This document shows positions 40,143 through 52,600 of a stretch of DNA of 64,000 nucleotides, piece after piece (positions within the stretch are counted from its first letter, which is position 1; the number at the start of each line of letters is the position of its first letter). A model generated the notes under the pieces. It did no database searches and was not told where the DNA came from. It was given only the letters and a program-made list of their open reading frames with translations. Position numbers and translations under genes: made by a program. This DNA is from Wuchereria bancrofti (taxonomy: Eukaryota; Nematoda; Chromadorea; Rhabditida; Onchocercidae): positions 3,788,402-3,852,401 of the forward strand of contig SSBO01000007.1 of assembly GCA_005281725.1 (NCBI GenBank), read 5' to 3'.

Positions 40143-40945
40143 ATGTCCTGGTTAATGTCTGTATTGGTCTCTGACCAGGAAAATCGTCTGCAAGTAGCAT
40201 TTCATAGAATCAGACCATGGGGTCAGCAGTTTAATAAGATTTTGAAGTCCGACAACTCATCCACTCCTTCCATCACTAACTTCACTTATGCAAAAATGGA
40301 AGTGCAACAATTATTCACGAAGCATTCCAGTTGTCATCTCATCTGTTCAATGTCTTTCGGTAGGTTGCTTGACACTTCCCGGGCAAAGAAGGTTACTTTG
40401 AAATTGTCATTTTGAGATATCAGATCCTTATCTTAATTAATATGGAAGAGTTTCTGGGTATATATTTGATTATGAGTGACATAATTGAATAATTTGACCA
40501 TGCGAAATTCTCCTGACGCAGTCGAGGCTTTAGTCGCTGTTATCCATTTAATAATTGCCGTACTGTGTGTGCTTCAGGATGTCGTATTTGCACTGAAATG
40601 TGAACTTGTATGAGGTGGTCTTTCTTGACTAAACTTTGTTAACTTAGATATAGGAAACTATCGAGTTTTGTTTCAGCGATAAGCATAATCATCATGTTCT
40701 GTTCGAGTTCAATACAGTGTTTCCAAGATGTCAAGGATGAGAAATCATCGGAAGATCAAAATGATCACTGGTTACTGCTGTCTGGAATTGGCCAAAATGA
40801 TTGCAAGGGTGACGAGAATGAATGGATAAAGCCCACTGTTATCGGGTATTTGGTTGGTCAGTTTATCGGTGCTATTTTTGGTATCGCTCTATGTGTCGCA
40901 TTCATTTACCATTGCATTCTTAAGAATCTAAAATTTCTGTCATGA
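40143..40945 (+). CDS. Small acidic single-pass membrane protein, copy 1
   Basis: The main exon (40677-40945) follows a GTTTTGTTTCAG acceptor and carries ATG at 40694. It reads a short hydrophobic start (MFCSSSIQCFQ), an acidic and amide-rich linker (KDEKSSEDQNDHW, NDCKGDENEW) and one strong membrane helix (VIGYLVGQFIGAIFGIALCV), ending at TGA 40943-40945, 83 residues in all. An upstream ORF (40143-40359, starting MSWLMSVLVSDQENRL) ends at a GTAGGT donor whose phase matches this acceptor, so a longer 162-residue form is possible; otherwise the acceptor would take the spliced leader. The layout matches the next gene, so the two look like a tandem duplication. Family not recognised. Confidence 0.5.
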
Positions 40946-41749
40946 TCAAAAAAAATTTGTGAGTGTTATTTGTAATTTTCTATTAAGCATAAATATATTA
41001 CATGTGTGACATGTAAGTACCATGTGCGACGTTTCTGACCAGCATTATGGTCATCTTTTATTTGTTGGATCAATTCCGAAACAATTTGTACCGGTTAGAC
41101 AATCATGCTGAATATATGTTATTATTTGCAAATGATCCCGTGATTTCTTTGACCATTGAGATGTGTCACTATATTTCACTTCATTCAAGTCCCATGAAAT
41201 TAACTTTCCAAGTCTTTAACTCCCAGCCTAAATTATTTCAAAGAAAATATATGAAGGTAGCAGTCATGAAGATATCGATGTTTTCAAAAGATTGTTTCTG
41301 TCGCAGTTGTTTCGGCACATATGCAAATTTCTAGAATTTAACTTTGGTGTATAGAGATTTAAATGAAGATTCCACGGTTGTTTTTGTTCAATTTAGTCGG
41401 AGTACCAACATTCGAAATGTTGTCCGGTGGGTTGGTGGTCATTTTTAAAGGTTGAAAAAAAGACGAACAAATCATAGGGACAAGTTTTCTGATCATTTTG
41501 GAATGAGAAGATATGAGAATTAATTTCAAGGGTTGGTATTTTTTTGCAGGGGAAGCAACATAAGCAAAGAGATCATCCGGTAGCTTTGTACACTATCCAT
41601 ATCCTGCCTTGATTTTGCCGCATTCCACATTAGGTAGGGTAGTGCATTTGTTCGGAACAGTTTGTCATTTAGATGAGGTTATCTACTTCATGAAAACACT
41701 TCATTTTTCGAATCTGTAAATGCTTATCACTGATGTAATCAAATTTCAG

Positions 41750-42024
41750 TATACAAATTGATGATGATATGCTTCACTTTGATTCAGTGCCAGAGATTGT
41801 CAAATCACGAATTGCACCTGCTCAATTCCAGTCACGGATTACTAAAAGATGACTGGATTGTAGATGACGAAGATGAAAATTGTGATGCCGTGGAAGAAGC
41901 TCCATGGAGTCGATATTTCTTCCGTGGCATGATAGTTGGCTTTTTAATTGGGTTGGGTAGTGGTGTTCTGCTCGGCTTTCTTTGTTGGCAAGTTCAAGTA
42001 CATAAAGGAAGCTACAATTTGTAA
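41750..42024 (+). CDS. Small acidic single-pass membrane protein, copy 2
   Basis: An exon following an AAATTTCAG acceptor (ends 41749) with ATG at 41761, 11 bases later. The 87-residue product has a short hydrophobic start with the same spacing as copy 1 (MICFTLIQCQ against IMFCSSSIQCFQ), a very acidic linker (DDWIVDDEDENCDAVEE), then a glycine-rich membrane helix (MIVGFLIGLGSGVLLGFLCW) and a short basic tail. Start and end are well placed, and the acceptor distance is typical of trans-spliced nematode genes. Sequence identity to copy 1 is low apart from the start and the layout, so paralogy is an inference. It may be secreted or a type I membrane protein. Family not recognised. Confidence 0.55.
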
Positions 42025-45000
42025 TTAAACAAACTAATTGGCTTTGATACAAAGTATTTCTATATCTGCTTCAAAGCTTTATCAAGCATATCATAAAAAT
42101 TTTATAGTATCCTGTTGGTGTCATGAAATAGGGTCTGACTGGAGTAGATTGTAGAGCCGAATAATTGTTGCTTTGCATTTTATCAACACGTTCGATCAAT
42201 CTTTATTTTATTAACAAAGATTATCGTTGATCGTAGTTATTCAACAGTATTAGAAAGTTTGAGGATGTAGTTGTAGGAGTACAGTAAGTGCCAAATTGCT
42301 TTTCAAAAAAGCTAACCTCAGTAAACGTTATAATTCCTTTTATTATAAGCATTAATTCATAACAAGACGCATGATTTACAATGCCGCAGAGGAGGTCAGC
42401 TTGTAGTAGTAAGTGTTGTTAACCTCATCAACAATCAGATCTGGGTGATGAGTTGACAAACCGTAAAGGAGGTCAACTAAATAAGGAGCTGATAATTGTA
42501 AACAGTTTAGTTGAGGACAAATTCGAACACGTATTTTTTGCTAACAAACAATGCAAATAAGCTCAGCTACATAGAAGATGAATATAAATGATTTCTTACG
42601 TCACATTGGAACATTGTTCAAGAAATGTTCAAACACGACAATCTTTATGGATTTAATATAATTTTATTTCTACATATTATAATTCGCTTTTTTCGGCAGT
42701 TGGTCATGATCATTTTTTCTATTTCATTTCCAATGCTTATCTAAGAGTATCATGTGAGAAGTACTTTCAACTTGGCACACAGTACTTTGTTCAAACTAAT
42801 CTGACAACTTTACAAAGCGTCTTACTTCCCACTTTTATTTCTCAAGTTAACAGTACTGACGATGCTTCCAACATTGTTATTAAATTACTTGATACAAAGT
42901 TTTCATTTCCATCATTGGAGTTTTACTGCATAAAGCCATTTCTGTTTTCATATTTTCTTCATACGTTGTCAGATGAATGACAATTAAAATATTATCTGAG
43001 GCTGAAACATCCTCACAAGCTCAACTTCATGAGTAAAGAATGTATATGGGTGATAAGAATTATGACCTTTATCCTTATATTTGAATACGACATGAAAAAA
43101 CAATACAAAAAATGTGCAGGTTTCCAAACAATCATAATATTGAGCTTGTAAGCGAAATAACATGAAATTTCAGTTAATAATTAAGATTATTTTGTCTTAA
43201 ATTTAAATTTGTTCGATTCATTTTACATTTCAAAAAACTTCCTGTCCACCTTTTATTTTAAAATTTGCGTTCCTTTTTTTTACTACTAAGAAATTTTCCC
43301 GCAGTACTCACAGTATTTATTAAAGTTTGTTTAATATTTAGTTTTATTTAAGGAAATGCAAGATTTATTTAATGGAAATTATCGCATATTATTTATCATA
43401 CTTTTTTCTTGTATCCATGCCCTACCCTACTCCATTATATCAGACTAAAGTTTCTGACGGCGAATGAGTTACTTTTATTAGCATTCAGCTAATGCGACTT
43501 ATTGCATCATCCTAATGTATATCATATCAGATTATTGTATTAGAAATCTCTTTAAAGAAATGCGGATCTTAAAGGGATGGAGCAATTCTGTCAAACCAGA
43601 AAAAAGATGGTGGATCAAAATTTTGATACTTTTCATAAATATGAAAAAGGAATGGAAGCAGTTTGTCCGCTTATAACATCATTTTCTTTGACACTCTTCA
43701 AATTATTTTATGCATAAAAATGATTTTTTACTCTAAGATTTTAATACAGTGAAACTAATCATTCAAAAAAAGTATTCATTCGGTAATTATTCAAAAAAAG
43801 AAATTTTCGGAATACAGGTGTGTATGGGAGATCAGATATCAAAGTTTAGACATGAAGTTATGTAGACTTCATTGACAATCTAGATTCTTTAATAGTTGAT
43901 TTTAATTGAAATATTCATTAAAGTATTACAAGTGAAAAATTGCTACATGCCGCAATTGTAGAAATGCTTGACTTTACCATAACTTTCTGAAATCATATGA
44001 AACGATTTTGGCTAAGTCTGCATATTCTTCAATTTATTATCATAACATAATGAAATAACTTGTAACTTCGAGTTATTGGTTGAAATCCTTATAAACGGTT
44101 TATTTGACTAAAACTGCAATCAGAGAAAGCTATGATCATAAAAGAATCATGTTTCACATCATTACCGTTTTCGTGTATACAATGAAAGTTTTCCCAAATG
44201 TTATGTGTGGAAGCCACTACTGCACATGTAACATCTTAAAAAATTGTTGACAGTATCATAATAACTGCAATATTCGATATTTACATTGAATAACACAAAC
44301 CAACTAATCGTATTTATTCACCAAAATAACATAGTCATTGATCATTAACTTTATCAGGTAAATCAAGATTTAATTAAATGGCGTGCACATTGGCTGAATG
44401 TGCACTTAAAATTGTAACTTTCAAATAGCATGGACTGATATCTGAAAGTTACGGCTAGCTTCAAGCGTATGTGTTGTGTGTAAGTAAACTTTTAATTAAT
44501 GGATTTATTAGATTTATTGATCAAATTTGCTGTAATTTGCGTCTAACTAATAGTTTTTTCCTTTTTTTTAGTTAGATATAAAAGCTTTAATACATCTCAA
44601 AACATCTTAGAAATTTCCGTCTAAGAACTATCAAATTCTTGACAAAGTTGCTCAAAACTGGAATAAGCGTTACTTGATCTATGAGGGGTCACGTAACTTT
44701 TATTCTCATGAGAACGAACTGCTTCTATAACATATTAGTTATTACAAAAATAATTGGTATTTAAAAATTATACTGAACAGATAAGTAAACAAAAAAAGTT
44801 GTTTTCCCAAGCTTCACGTAGAAGAATGAGCCAAGCTTATCTTTTATACACATTGTCAAAACATAGTTCTTTGGCTTTTATGCATTAAAAAACAAGCACT
44901 GCATATCATGTTTGAATCAGATTTTTACTTTTTACTACTTACTATCTGTTTTCAAAATGTTATGGAAAACCAACCAATCCTGATTAGTGACTAGGAAGAA

Positions 45001-45668
45001 TACATTTCAATTGGTAGTATTTTTAGTGATTTCCAAAATTTGGACCTAATAGAACAGATGATGAAAAGATTGGTTATTTTTCTAAATCAATCTCACGCAA
45101 CAGTCTATTCCATTATCATTTTTCAAATTTCACATATGTTCACAGTAAATATACTATTGTTGTTTACTTACTGTCTTTTTTTTCCTTTCATTCGCAAATG
45201 TCATCTCCGTTGTAATTTTTTGCTTAGCATTTCAGTTATCACAAATGATGTTTGCTTTTCGCGCAATATGAAAATAATATTGAAATTAATGTTAAATTAC
45301 GAAATATAAAAATGTAAAACATTAGAAAATGAAGCAAAAAAAAAAATATGTAAAATAAAATGTTAATAAATAGAAACAATTTGATATAAGTAATAAGAAA
45401 ATCTTAGTTCAGTCATTTTTGCCGTATTTGCGTGCCATAATGTTTTTTCCTTTTTTTTTTTCATTTCATTGTTATGTCCGGTATTTCCGCTCTCATGCCA
45501 TTACGAATACCGAATTTCTAACTGAAGAAAGTATAAGTATGCCTAGTCTACATAGGCATAGAATCCTCTCTTTTCCTCTTTATAAAATTTTCTCGCAAAC
45601 ATTACTGATAATTTTGAAATGATTAAAAATTCAAATCGGCAAACATCAATAACGCATCCGTCCAACTA
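42025..45668. other. Gene-poor AT-rich region with hairpins
   Basis: No supported gene. Two perfect inverted repeats lie side by side at 44384-44452. An imperfect duplicated motif, GGAGGTCARCT, occurs near 42393 and 42468. Confidence 0.45.
44384..44452. other. Two adjacent perfect hairpins
   Basis: Stem 1 is TGCACATT (44384-44391) with AATGTGCA (44397-44404), five-base loop. Stem 2 is GTAACTTTCA (44414-44423) with TGAAAGTTAC (44443-44452), 19-base loop. Both stems pair perfectly. They are too short for ordinary microRNA precursors. Transcription is unknown. Confidence 0.4.
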
Positions 45669-46037
45669 ATGCGACGTGGTATTGCTGTCTTACCGCTTAT
45701 GCGCTTATTTCTATCATCACTACTGCTACTGCTCATATATGCAAATTACGCCATTATAAGGGAAAAATTGTCAACTGACAATGGTCGGCGTAATCAAAAT
45801 GTTTTCCCATCCTCCACAATTATTTTAAAGTCTGATGAGCAATTGTCCACTCCGAGAAGTAACAACATTTGTTTGATATACGCAAATTTATTCAATAAAT
45901 GTGTAAGTTGCTGTGAACATGTATCAAGTCATTTCACGTCGGGTTTGGACCGCTTTCGGCAAGATACGAAGCGAATAATCAAGACAGTGTTGCATGATCG
46001 TTGCCCAGTTGACGTGGTTACAGGTTACCGTTCGTAA
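45669..46037 (+). CDS. Candidate signal-anchored small protein, 122 residues
   Basis: A plus-strand ORF opening with MRRGIAVLPLMRLFLSSLLL and LLIYANYAII, a basic start followed by a strong hydrophobic segment, which fits a signal peptide or type II anchor. The rest is soluble, with a cysteine cluster (LFNKCVSCCEH), a basic stretch (FRQDTKRIIK) and a further cysteine (DRCPVDVVTG). An ACAG|GTTACC near the end could be a donor, in which case the last residues (YRS) would be replaced by a further exon that I did not find. No recognisable family. The signal-like start together with cysteines is the main support. Confidence 0.42.
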   Translation: MRRGIAVLPLMRLFLSSLLLLLIYANYAIIREKLSTDNGRRNQNVFPSSTIILKSDEQLSTPRSNNICLIYANLFNKCVSCCEHVSSHFTSGLDRFRQDTKRIIKTVLHDRCPVDVVTGYRS

Positions 46038-47463
46038 TTCCTCTTTCGCAATATCTCGACCCGCTGGTAATTCATTTTCCTATTACATATGATCTGAGAA
46101 ATCGATCTGAGATATCATTCGTGTATTTACAAAGAATTTAACAAAAACTGATAGACTTCCAATATAACTTCTATATTTTTTAAATTCAACCAAGTTAATG
46201 GTACATTCATGAAGTTACTTACTGATATGAATTACTTTTGGAGCATTTCCTCTGAATACTAATTAAGTTGATTGCCTTTTCTATTTGCCTGCCAATTAAG
46301 TTCTGGTTAGAGGTCTTAATAAAATAGTATTTTGGTGAAAAATATTTCATCTCTATGTTCATATGCATTTTCGCACAACTAAATCTTTAGCTTTGCGATA
46401 GGTAAAAGTTGAATATATAGGAATAAAATAACGCAATCTAAAAAATATCTCTCCATTTTCGGAATTTTTTTGAATTAGTTACTGGTCGGTTTAAAATCAT
46501 TTCCGTAATTTCGCAAACAGTAATTTATAGCTATTCGCAACTTTCTACATTAAGCATACTTTAGACTGATGTTTACACAGCTTTTGTATGCGAAATTACG
46601 AATTGTGAAATGTTCTTTTTTGGAAAAGTATAACAGTGTTCATTTCATTACCGTTAAATCCGTCTCATTATCAGAATACTCCTCCATCTCATCACTACAT
46701 TTCATTAATTATCATTATTAATTACCTATCAAGTTCACTAAATACATTTAGATTTTCTTCATCCCAACACACAGTTGTGTTCTTATTATCGCCGTAAGTC
46801 ACTCAGTATCATAAGGAAAAATAAAATTCTAGCAATTAACGATTTATTAAATTGGCAGTACTAAAAAATCCGTGTTGTCTTAAAAGATTCCGAGGCTCCT
46901 TGGATACTTCGACTGCGCAAAACAGATTAGCAAGCTGGTTCAATCATTTTATACTGTAACGTGTTTGCAAATTGAACTAATTTCTGCTCGTAGAACAATT
47001 CTTTTCAACTAGCCTTGCTTATAGCTCATTTTCTCCTTGGTTAAAAGGCAACAGTAATTCGCGTTTAACTGCCTAAATTCTATTTCGTTTGCAGAAAATT
47101 AAATTCATTCTCATTAATGTTCGGTGCATTCAGGTTTCCTCTTAGTTCTTTGCAATATATTTTATAACTTGTGAAATAATTTGACAATAGCTTGTTAAAT
47201 TATTTTTTGTTGGCTTGGGTTGCTGGATTCAACTTCACTTTCAATGTTATTCGAGTTGACATTTTGCTCTTTTCTTTGAAAAAATTTTGTCTCTGAGAGA
47301 GAAATTTGAATGCAAACCAAAGACACACTTTGATGAACGACGTGGATCACAATTCAAATTACGCTAAACAAAATTTCCATAAATGAGTCCTATTTATGTT
47401 ATGCAGTAGAAGAATACGTCAATGGCAAATAATGTAATCATCGCCACAGCACCTACCGTATCC
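46038..47463. other. Intergenic AT-rich stretch
   Basis: I see no gene or distinct structure here. Confidence 0.45.
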
Positions 47464-47567
47464 TCACTTTCCATTCTTCTCCTTTCCCCTTGAGCTGCTG
47501 CTGCTGCTCATCACAAAATTTGTTTTCAGTAAAACCCCTTTAATAAGGGTTACTTCTTTAGGATTGT
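47464..47567 (-). CDS. Candidate 3' exon of unknown minus-strand gene
   Basis: After a TTTCATCACAG acceptor (47568-47569) one frame reads NPKEVTLIKGVLLKTNFVM, six serines, then RGKEKNGK and TGA at 47464-47466. The serine run comes from five AGC repeats. The same frame is open further upstream to an ATG at 47661, so a 65-residue single-exon reading is the alternative. Upstream exons would lie to the right; none was found. Family not recognised. Confidence 0.28.
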
Positions 47568-48537
47568 CTGTGATGAAATTTTGTAAATTTGTGAAATTTG
47601 ACTTTTTTTTGTTCTTTGAGCCATGTAAGTTACTTTTTCTGTACGAAACATTGACGTTCACGTTATCATGGACGTTAAATTATTATTTTGTACCTGAATT
47701 CCACTGATTTTTTTCACTTTGAAATTATCATATCCCTAATTTTTTTTAAAATTTCAACAAGATTTGGAATACAAGAAGATTCCAAGATTATTAAATCCTG
47801 AAAGGATAAATTAACAAATGAAGGAAAACAATAGCTTATTTTGCAAGCATTACTATAAAAATTTGGTAGTGTGATACTCCTAGGCTACATTTAACTGAAG
47901 CAGGCGTAAAAATTTTTGATGACGTAGTATTCTGAGATCTAATCTTTTGTAAAACTGTATGAAAGAGACAACTGTAAGTTTAGGATCAAAACTGACAACA
48001 AACTAATCAGTTGATAGAAAACAACTGATATACGCTGATCTGCTGGCACCGTTGTGGCATTAACAGCTTGCACTTTGCAAATAAATTGGAACAACTGTTC
48101 CAGGCAATAATGCATTTCTCAAATTCTTTCAAAAATGATTGTTTTCACGAATTTATTCCAATCAAAATTGGATCCATCTATCTCTTTTCTCTCTCAATAT
48201 TTCTCATACAAATTTCATTTAAGCGTCAGCTTATATGCAAGCATTTTAGATTTTGGGTGGACGATGGAATCAGTTTATGGGAATTGCAGTTGTGAAGTAA
48301 TAAAAAACAGTATCGACAGATCAATTACATTAATGATGACAGCATGAGTAAACGGCATTCTGTTCCGAGTTTAAAGGTCATAACCAAGACTTGGCAGATA
48401 GAAAAAAGTTTGAAAATCGAAACATTTAATATAGTGTTAAAAAAACGATGACAGATTTGCTTTTTTCTTCCTGTCGCCATTCCTTTTGTATTTTTCCATT
48501 ATATTGTTCAGTGACCTCTTCTTAGAAAAAACACAAA

Positions 48538-49007
48538 ATTTCATTAGATAAATTGATTAATGAGCTTCGTAAAAGCAAATCATGGCAGTAATAGTCATGT
48601 GCTTCAAAAACATTACTAACTCCTAAGTCATAAACTTCTATATATAGTATATAGTAATATAGTATATAGTAATGTAGTGTTCCCTTATTACAGTCAAAGG
48701 TTAAACTAAATTTATTTCATACAGAGAAGAAAGTTCGAAACATTTATCATTTAGAAATTTAAAATAGATGTTTTAGAACGACAGAAAAGCCGAAATTTTT
48801 AAATGTAATGCTAGCTATTGATTGTGCTGTATCATTACAAAATTACACTGTCATAATATTGTAGTTAGACTATACATACTCAAATTCATCGGTCCCTTTC
48901 TCGTAAATCTGATTTCGAAAAAAAAGTCTTGATTCACAAATTCCGAAAACTTTGAATTTCATTAACTGAATTGATTAATGAGTTTCGTAAAAGCAAATGA
49001 TGGCAGA
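48538..49007. repeat. Dispersed direct repeat pair, about 50 bp
   Basis: TTTCATTA, then AATTGATTAATGAG, then TTCGTAAAAGCAAAT and ATGGCAG occur in the same order at about 48538-48588 and 48957-49007 with only a few differences. The sequence between the copies is unrelated. Confidence 0.7.
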
Positions 49008-49606
49008 ACTTGAGAAAAACGCTTTTCTTGGAGCTTTCATCAACGGAGCAGTTGTTTGCTTGGAAAGAAATGTGCCCTTAGCTCTCTTTTACTGGTGCTG
49101 CCAAACTAGCTAATACTTGTTTACAAGCAAAATCACACAGCTGACCTTTTCTTAAATCAATTAATCAATTTAAAAAAAATTTTCCCGCTATTATTACTGT
49201 GGTGTCCAAGAGCACCGTCTATTTTTCAATGAAGATTAAAATTTTTGAAATAAATATTAGAAACGAACACCCCAAAATCGATGTCAACATGCGTTCAACT
49301 TTTCTGGATGTCAAAATTTTCTGGCGCAGAAGGAAGACCTTCTTCTGACTCATTGTGACAAATCTGTCATAAAATTTTTAGATGGTTACACTGCATGGGA
49401 TTAATTGTTGTAATTACTCGAATGGCATGGAAGAAGCGGTAGAGAAAAGAGTAATTTCGAAATGGTTTCATGAGAGAGATGGGGAGAGGAGCGGGCGGGA
49501 AAATTCTCGGAATATTGTATGTCTTAATCTTTAGCACTTTTACAATAGCTTTCTGAATTGAATCCCTTCATCAGTTTTAGCTTGCTCAATTGATCTGCCG
49601 GATCAG

Positions 49607-49680
49607 TTCTTATATAAATTAAAAACAGAAGAATTGATGTTTCTTCTTATATAAATTAAAAACAGAAGAATTGATGTTTC
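49607..49680. repeat. Perfect two-copy tandem duplication, 37-bp unit
   Basis: The unit beginning TTCTTATATAAATT and ending GAATTGATGTTTC is repeated exactly at 49607-49643 and 49644-49680. Perfect identity suggests a recent event or an assembly artefact. Confidence 0.9.
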
Positions 49681-52600
49681 ATGTTCCATATGATGGAACC
49701 ATAGTTCATTTATTCTCCTTTTAACCTCTCTTTAACCTTCCGCACCTGATTTTTCTACACTATTAAAAGATATCAGACTTAAGATTTCGATTTGCATTCA
49801 TAATGTGTCCGTCCGTGCCTGTGTGTCCTTGTAGGAGTGTTCAGGGCGTATACGGTAGGTGCCAGCTTGCACCTTTTGCATTAAGCGCTATCTTCCAAAC
49901 GATGTTGCGCATGCAACAGGACTGAGAGGCTCGAATAGATTAACGACGGTTGTTTTCCATATCGGAGCGCGGGAACACTGATTTCTTTTCATTGGATATG
50001 TTAATTTCAGAATAAACGAAATACGATCTTGTTGAACTGCTGAACTGATCAGCGCATTTGACTAGTTGTAAACAAATTGAACCGATATGGGACATCCTTT
50101 TACTGTGCAATAAGAAATCCAATTACAATACTTCAACTTGGGAGCCATCTAATAATATCGAGCACATGGCATAAATATGATACTTGTCAAGCAAGCATAG
50201 AACTACCTAAAGAACATCAAAGGTGAAGCCTCAGTCAGTTTAGGACTATTATGACAAATCCTTGTAATCCCTTCCATTTTGAGAGGACAACTTTACATGA
50301 TGCTCTTCTTTCAAGCAACAATCAACAGATCTTGGCTTTTATACCAGTCATATGTTAATGGAAAAACGAGACAATACTAAATTGAAATATTTTTTGCCCC
50401 TCATTAATTAAATTACTACGTTTTTTAAGCATTCTATCCAAACGGAAAACTGAAGCAGAAATATAGTGGTACTTCAAATGTAAGAAACTAAAACAAACTT
50501 AGATACTTTACTTTATTCTTATCGTACACCTGCTAGTAGTGACAAGGAGAGATTCCCTCGGAAAGCTTAATAGAAGACTCAAGCCCTCTAATTTGGTATC
50601 TTTATAAAATTGTAAACAATAATTTTGCTCATAGAGTCATTTTACAACTCAAAATAGAGCAATCAGTATCGTACTTCATTTCTTTGTTTTTATCTCTTTG
50701 TCTTGTTCACCCTGTCTGAATGACCTCCTGACCCGCTGCCGGTCTTCTACTAGTAAACAAATTTCGTATCTCCTCACAAAGGCTTTTATTTCCCAGTTTG
50801 AAGGAAATGTTTATTTGCAGTAAGGTAATTAATTATCTTAGTGTGTTTAGCGAGATTTTTCGTGAAAGCGCAAACTTATAAGTTGGGATATTATGAAGAT
50901 TTAATCGAGAAAGTTATCCATCTCTGACATAGACCTCGATAAGCTCAAATTTTATTCCGTGACACTGAGCACATCGCTTGTTTCCGTCACTGATCTGTTT
51001 CCACTTACAGTTAACCAATAACTGACTTTTGTTTCTTATTCTGTGCATTGAATTGGCAGAAAAAAGGAAGACTGCTTTAAAAATGGATGTGGTTGAATTC
51101 TCCTAGTCCTCAAATCTAATATTATCCGTTTTTGTGATAAATATGAATTCGTTGTTAATATTGAACTGTTATACATTGCTTCTACTGAGCAACACTTCAT
51201 ATAAGCAAGCTAAGAACTGAACTAGTGCTGTCACTGAGCTGATTCACTGAAGGCATAGGTCATAATCCCTTACTGAATTTTATTGCCTTTTATTAAATCA
51301 ATCATTGAGAGCTGATATATCAGCAAGAATGTTAGTTTATACTAAATGTGACATTGACATTTGAACCTCAGGTCAAAATGGAATAGGGAAATCAAGAAGC
51401 TAACGGTATATAACCGACTAGAATTAAATTAATATTAATATTAAATGATATAGTGATCGTTCTGTGATGCGGCAGTACATATTCATCACATAGCGGCTTC
51501 TCGAGAGAAGAATTAATTTTAAAGATGTTATTTTAATGATATACAAAAGAGAAAAGAATCAGGAACTTTGATTAGGCTCAGTTTATAAGATGGATATCGT
51601 ATAACAACAACTGGTTGTTCATTTTCAATGCAAGATATGTCATTTGATCATTTCCCTCAATGCCCGGATTATCTTTGTCGCAAGATTATTGGCTTCTTAC
51701 AACCACTTATTACATCGCTATTATCTGATATGATAACTTTTGACAGCTCTGTAGTATCAAATGATGTAAATTTTATAAACTTGAACATATGCAATGGTCG
51801 TTGTCATAGTTTCTATTTTTTAAACTTCTCTCTACTCACATAAACTTGTAAACCAGACCTTTGAGACAAATTTTTGTTCCTTAATAATTTATTTTGGATA
51901 GGTATTGTAGATTACAGCTTCAAAGTTAAAGCATTTTTCAATTCCAAAGTTGTTGATTGCGCAAGATATCAAGTATTGTTGTATGACACTTTTTATAACA
52001 CTACTAATGATTCCGTCATATGATAATAGAAATGCTTCACATCACGCCTGGGCGGTTTGGGTCAATTTATGTTATTGCATCCTTTCTTGACCGCAAATGA
52101 ATTTCATTTGTTAGAGACAACTTTATCTATTAAATTATCGAGTTATAAGACATCGTAAAGTATATATGCCAAGTTGAGAAAAGTCGCTTTAGTATGCAAA
52201 ATTGGTAGAAGGAATTATCTAACATAAACAGTTGTAGAAATATTCCAAACAAGTTTTAAAATCATCCGCAAAAATGTTCAGTCGATTTCGGTTGTTTGAT
52301 GTTAAAATGTTGATTCTGTAATCGCAAAATTGAGAGTGAATAAAGCAAACATAAATATGGAGAAGTTTCGTAATTCAGGCTCTTTTGATCGTTACCTTAT
52401 TTCGAATTATGAATGTAAAAAAATAACTGCTACATTTTTTAAATAATCATTTAAGAACACAGGTTAGAACGAATGGTTCAAAAAACTATGAAATTTGTTT
52501 TTTCCGGTTCTAAAAAAGTGAGGTGAAATTGTTACATGATGTTTTTATTAAGAAGCAACTGTAAACTTTGACTTATCAGTAAATAATCCGAAACTCTAAC

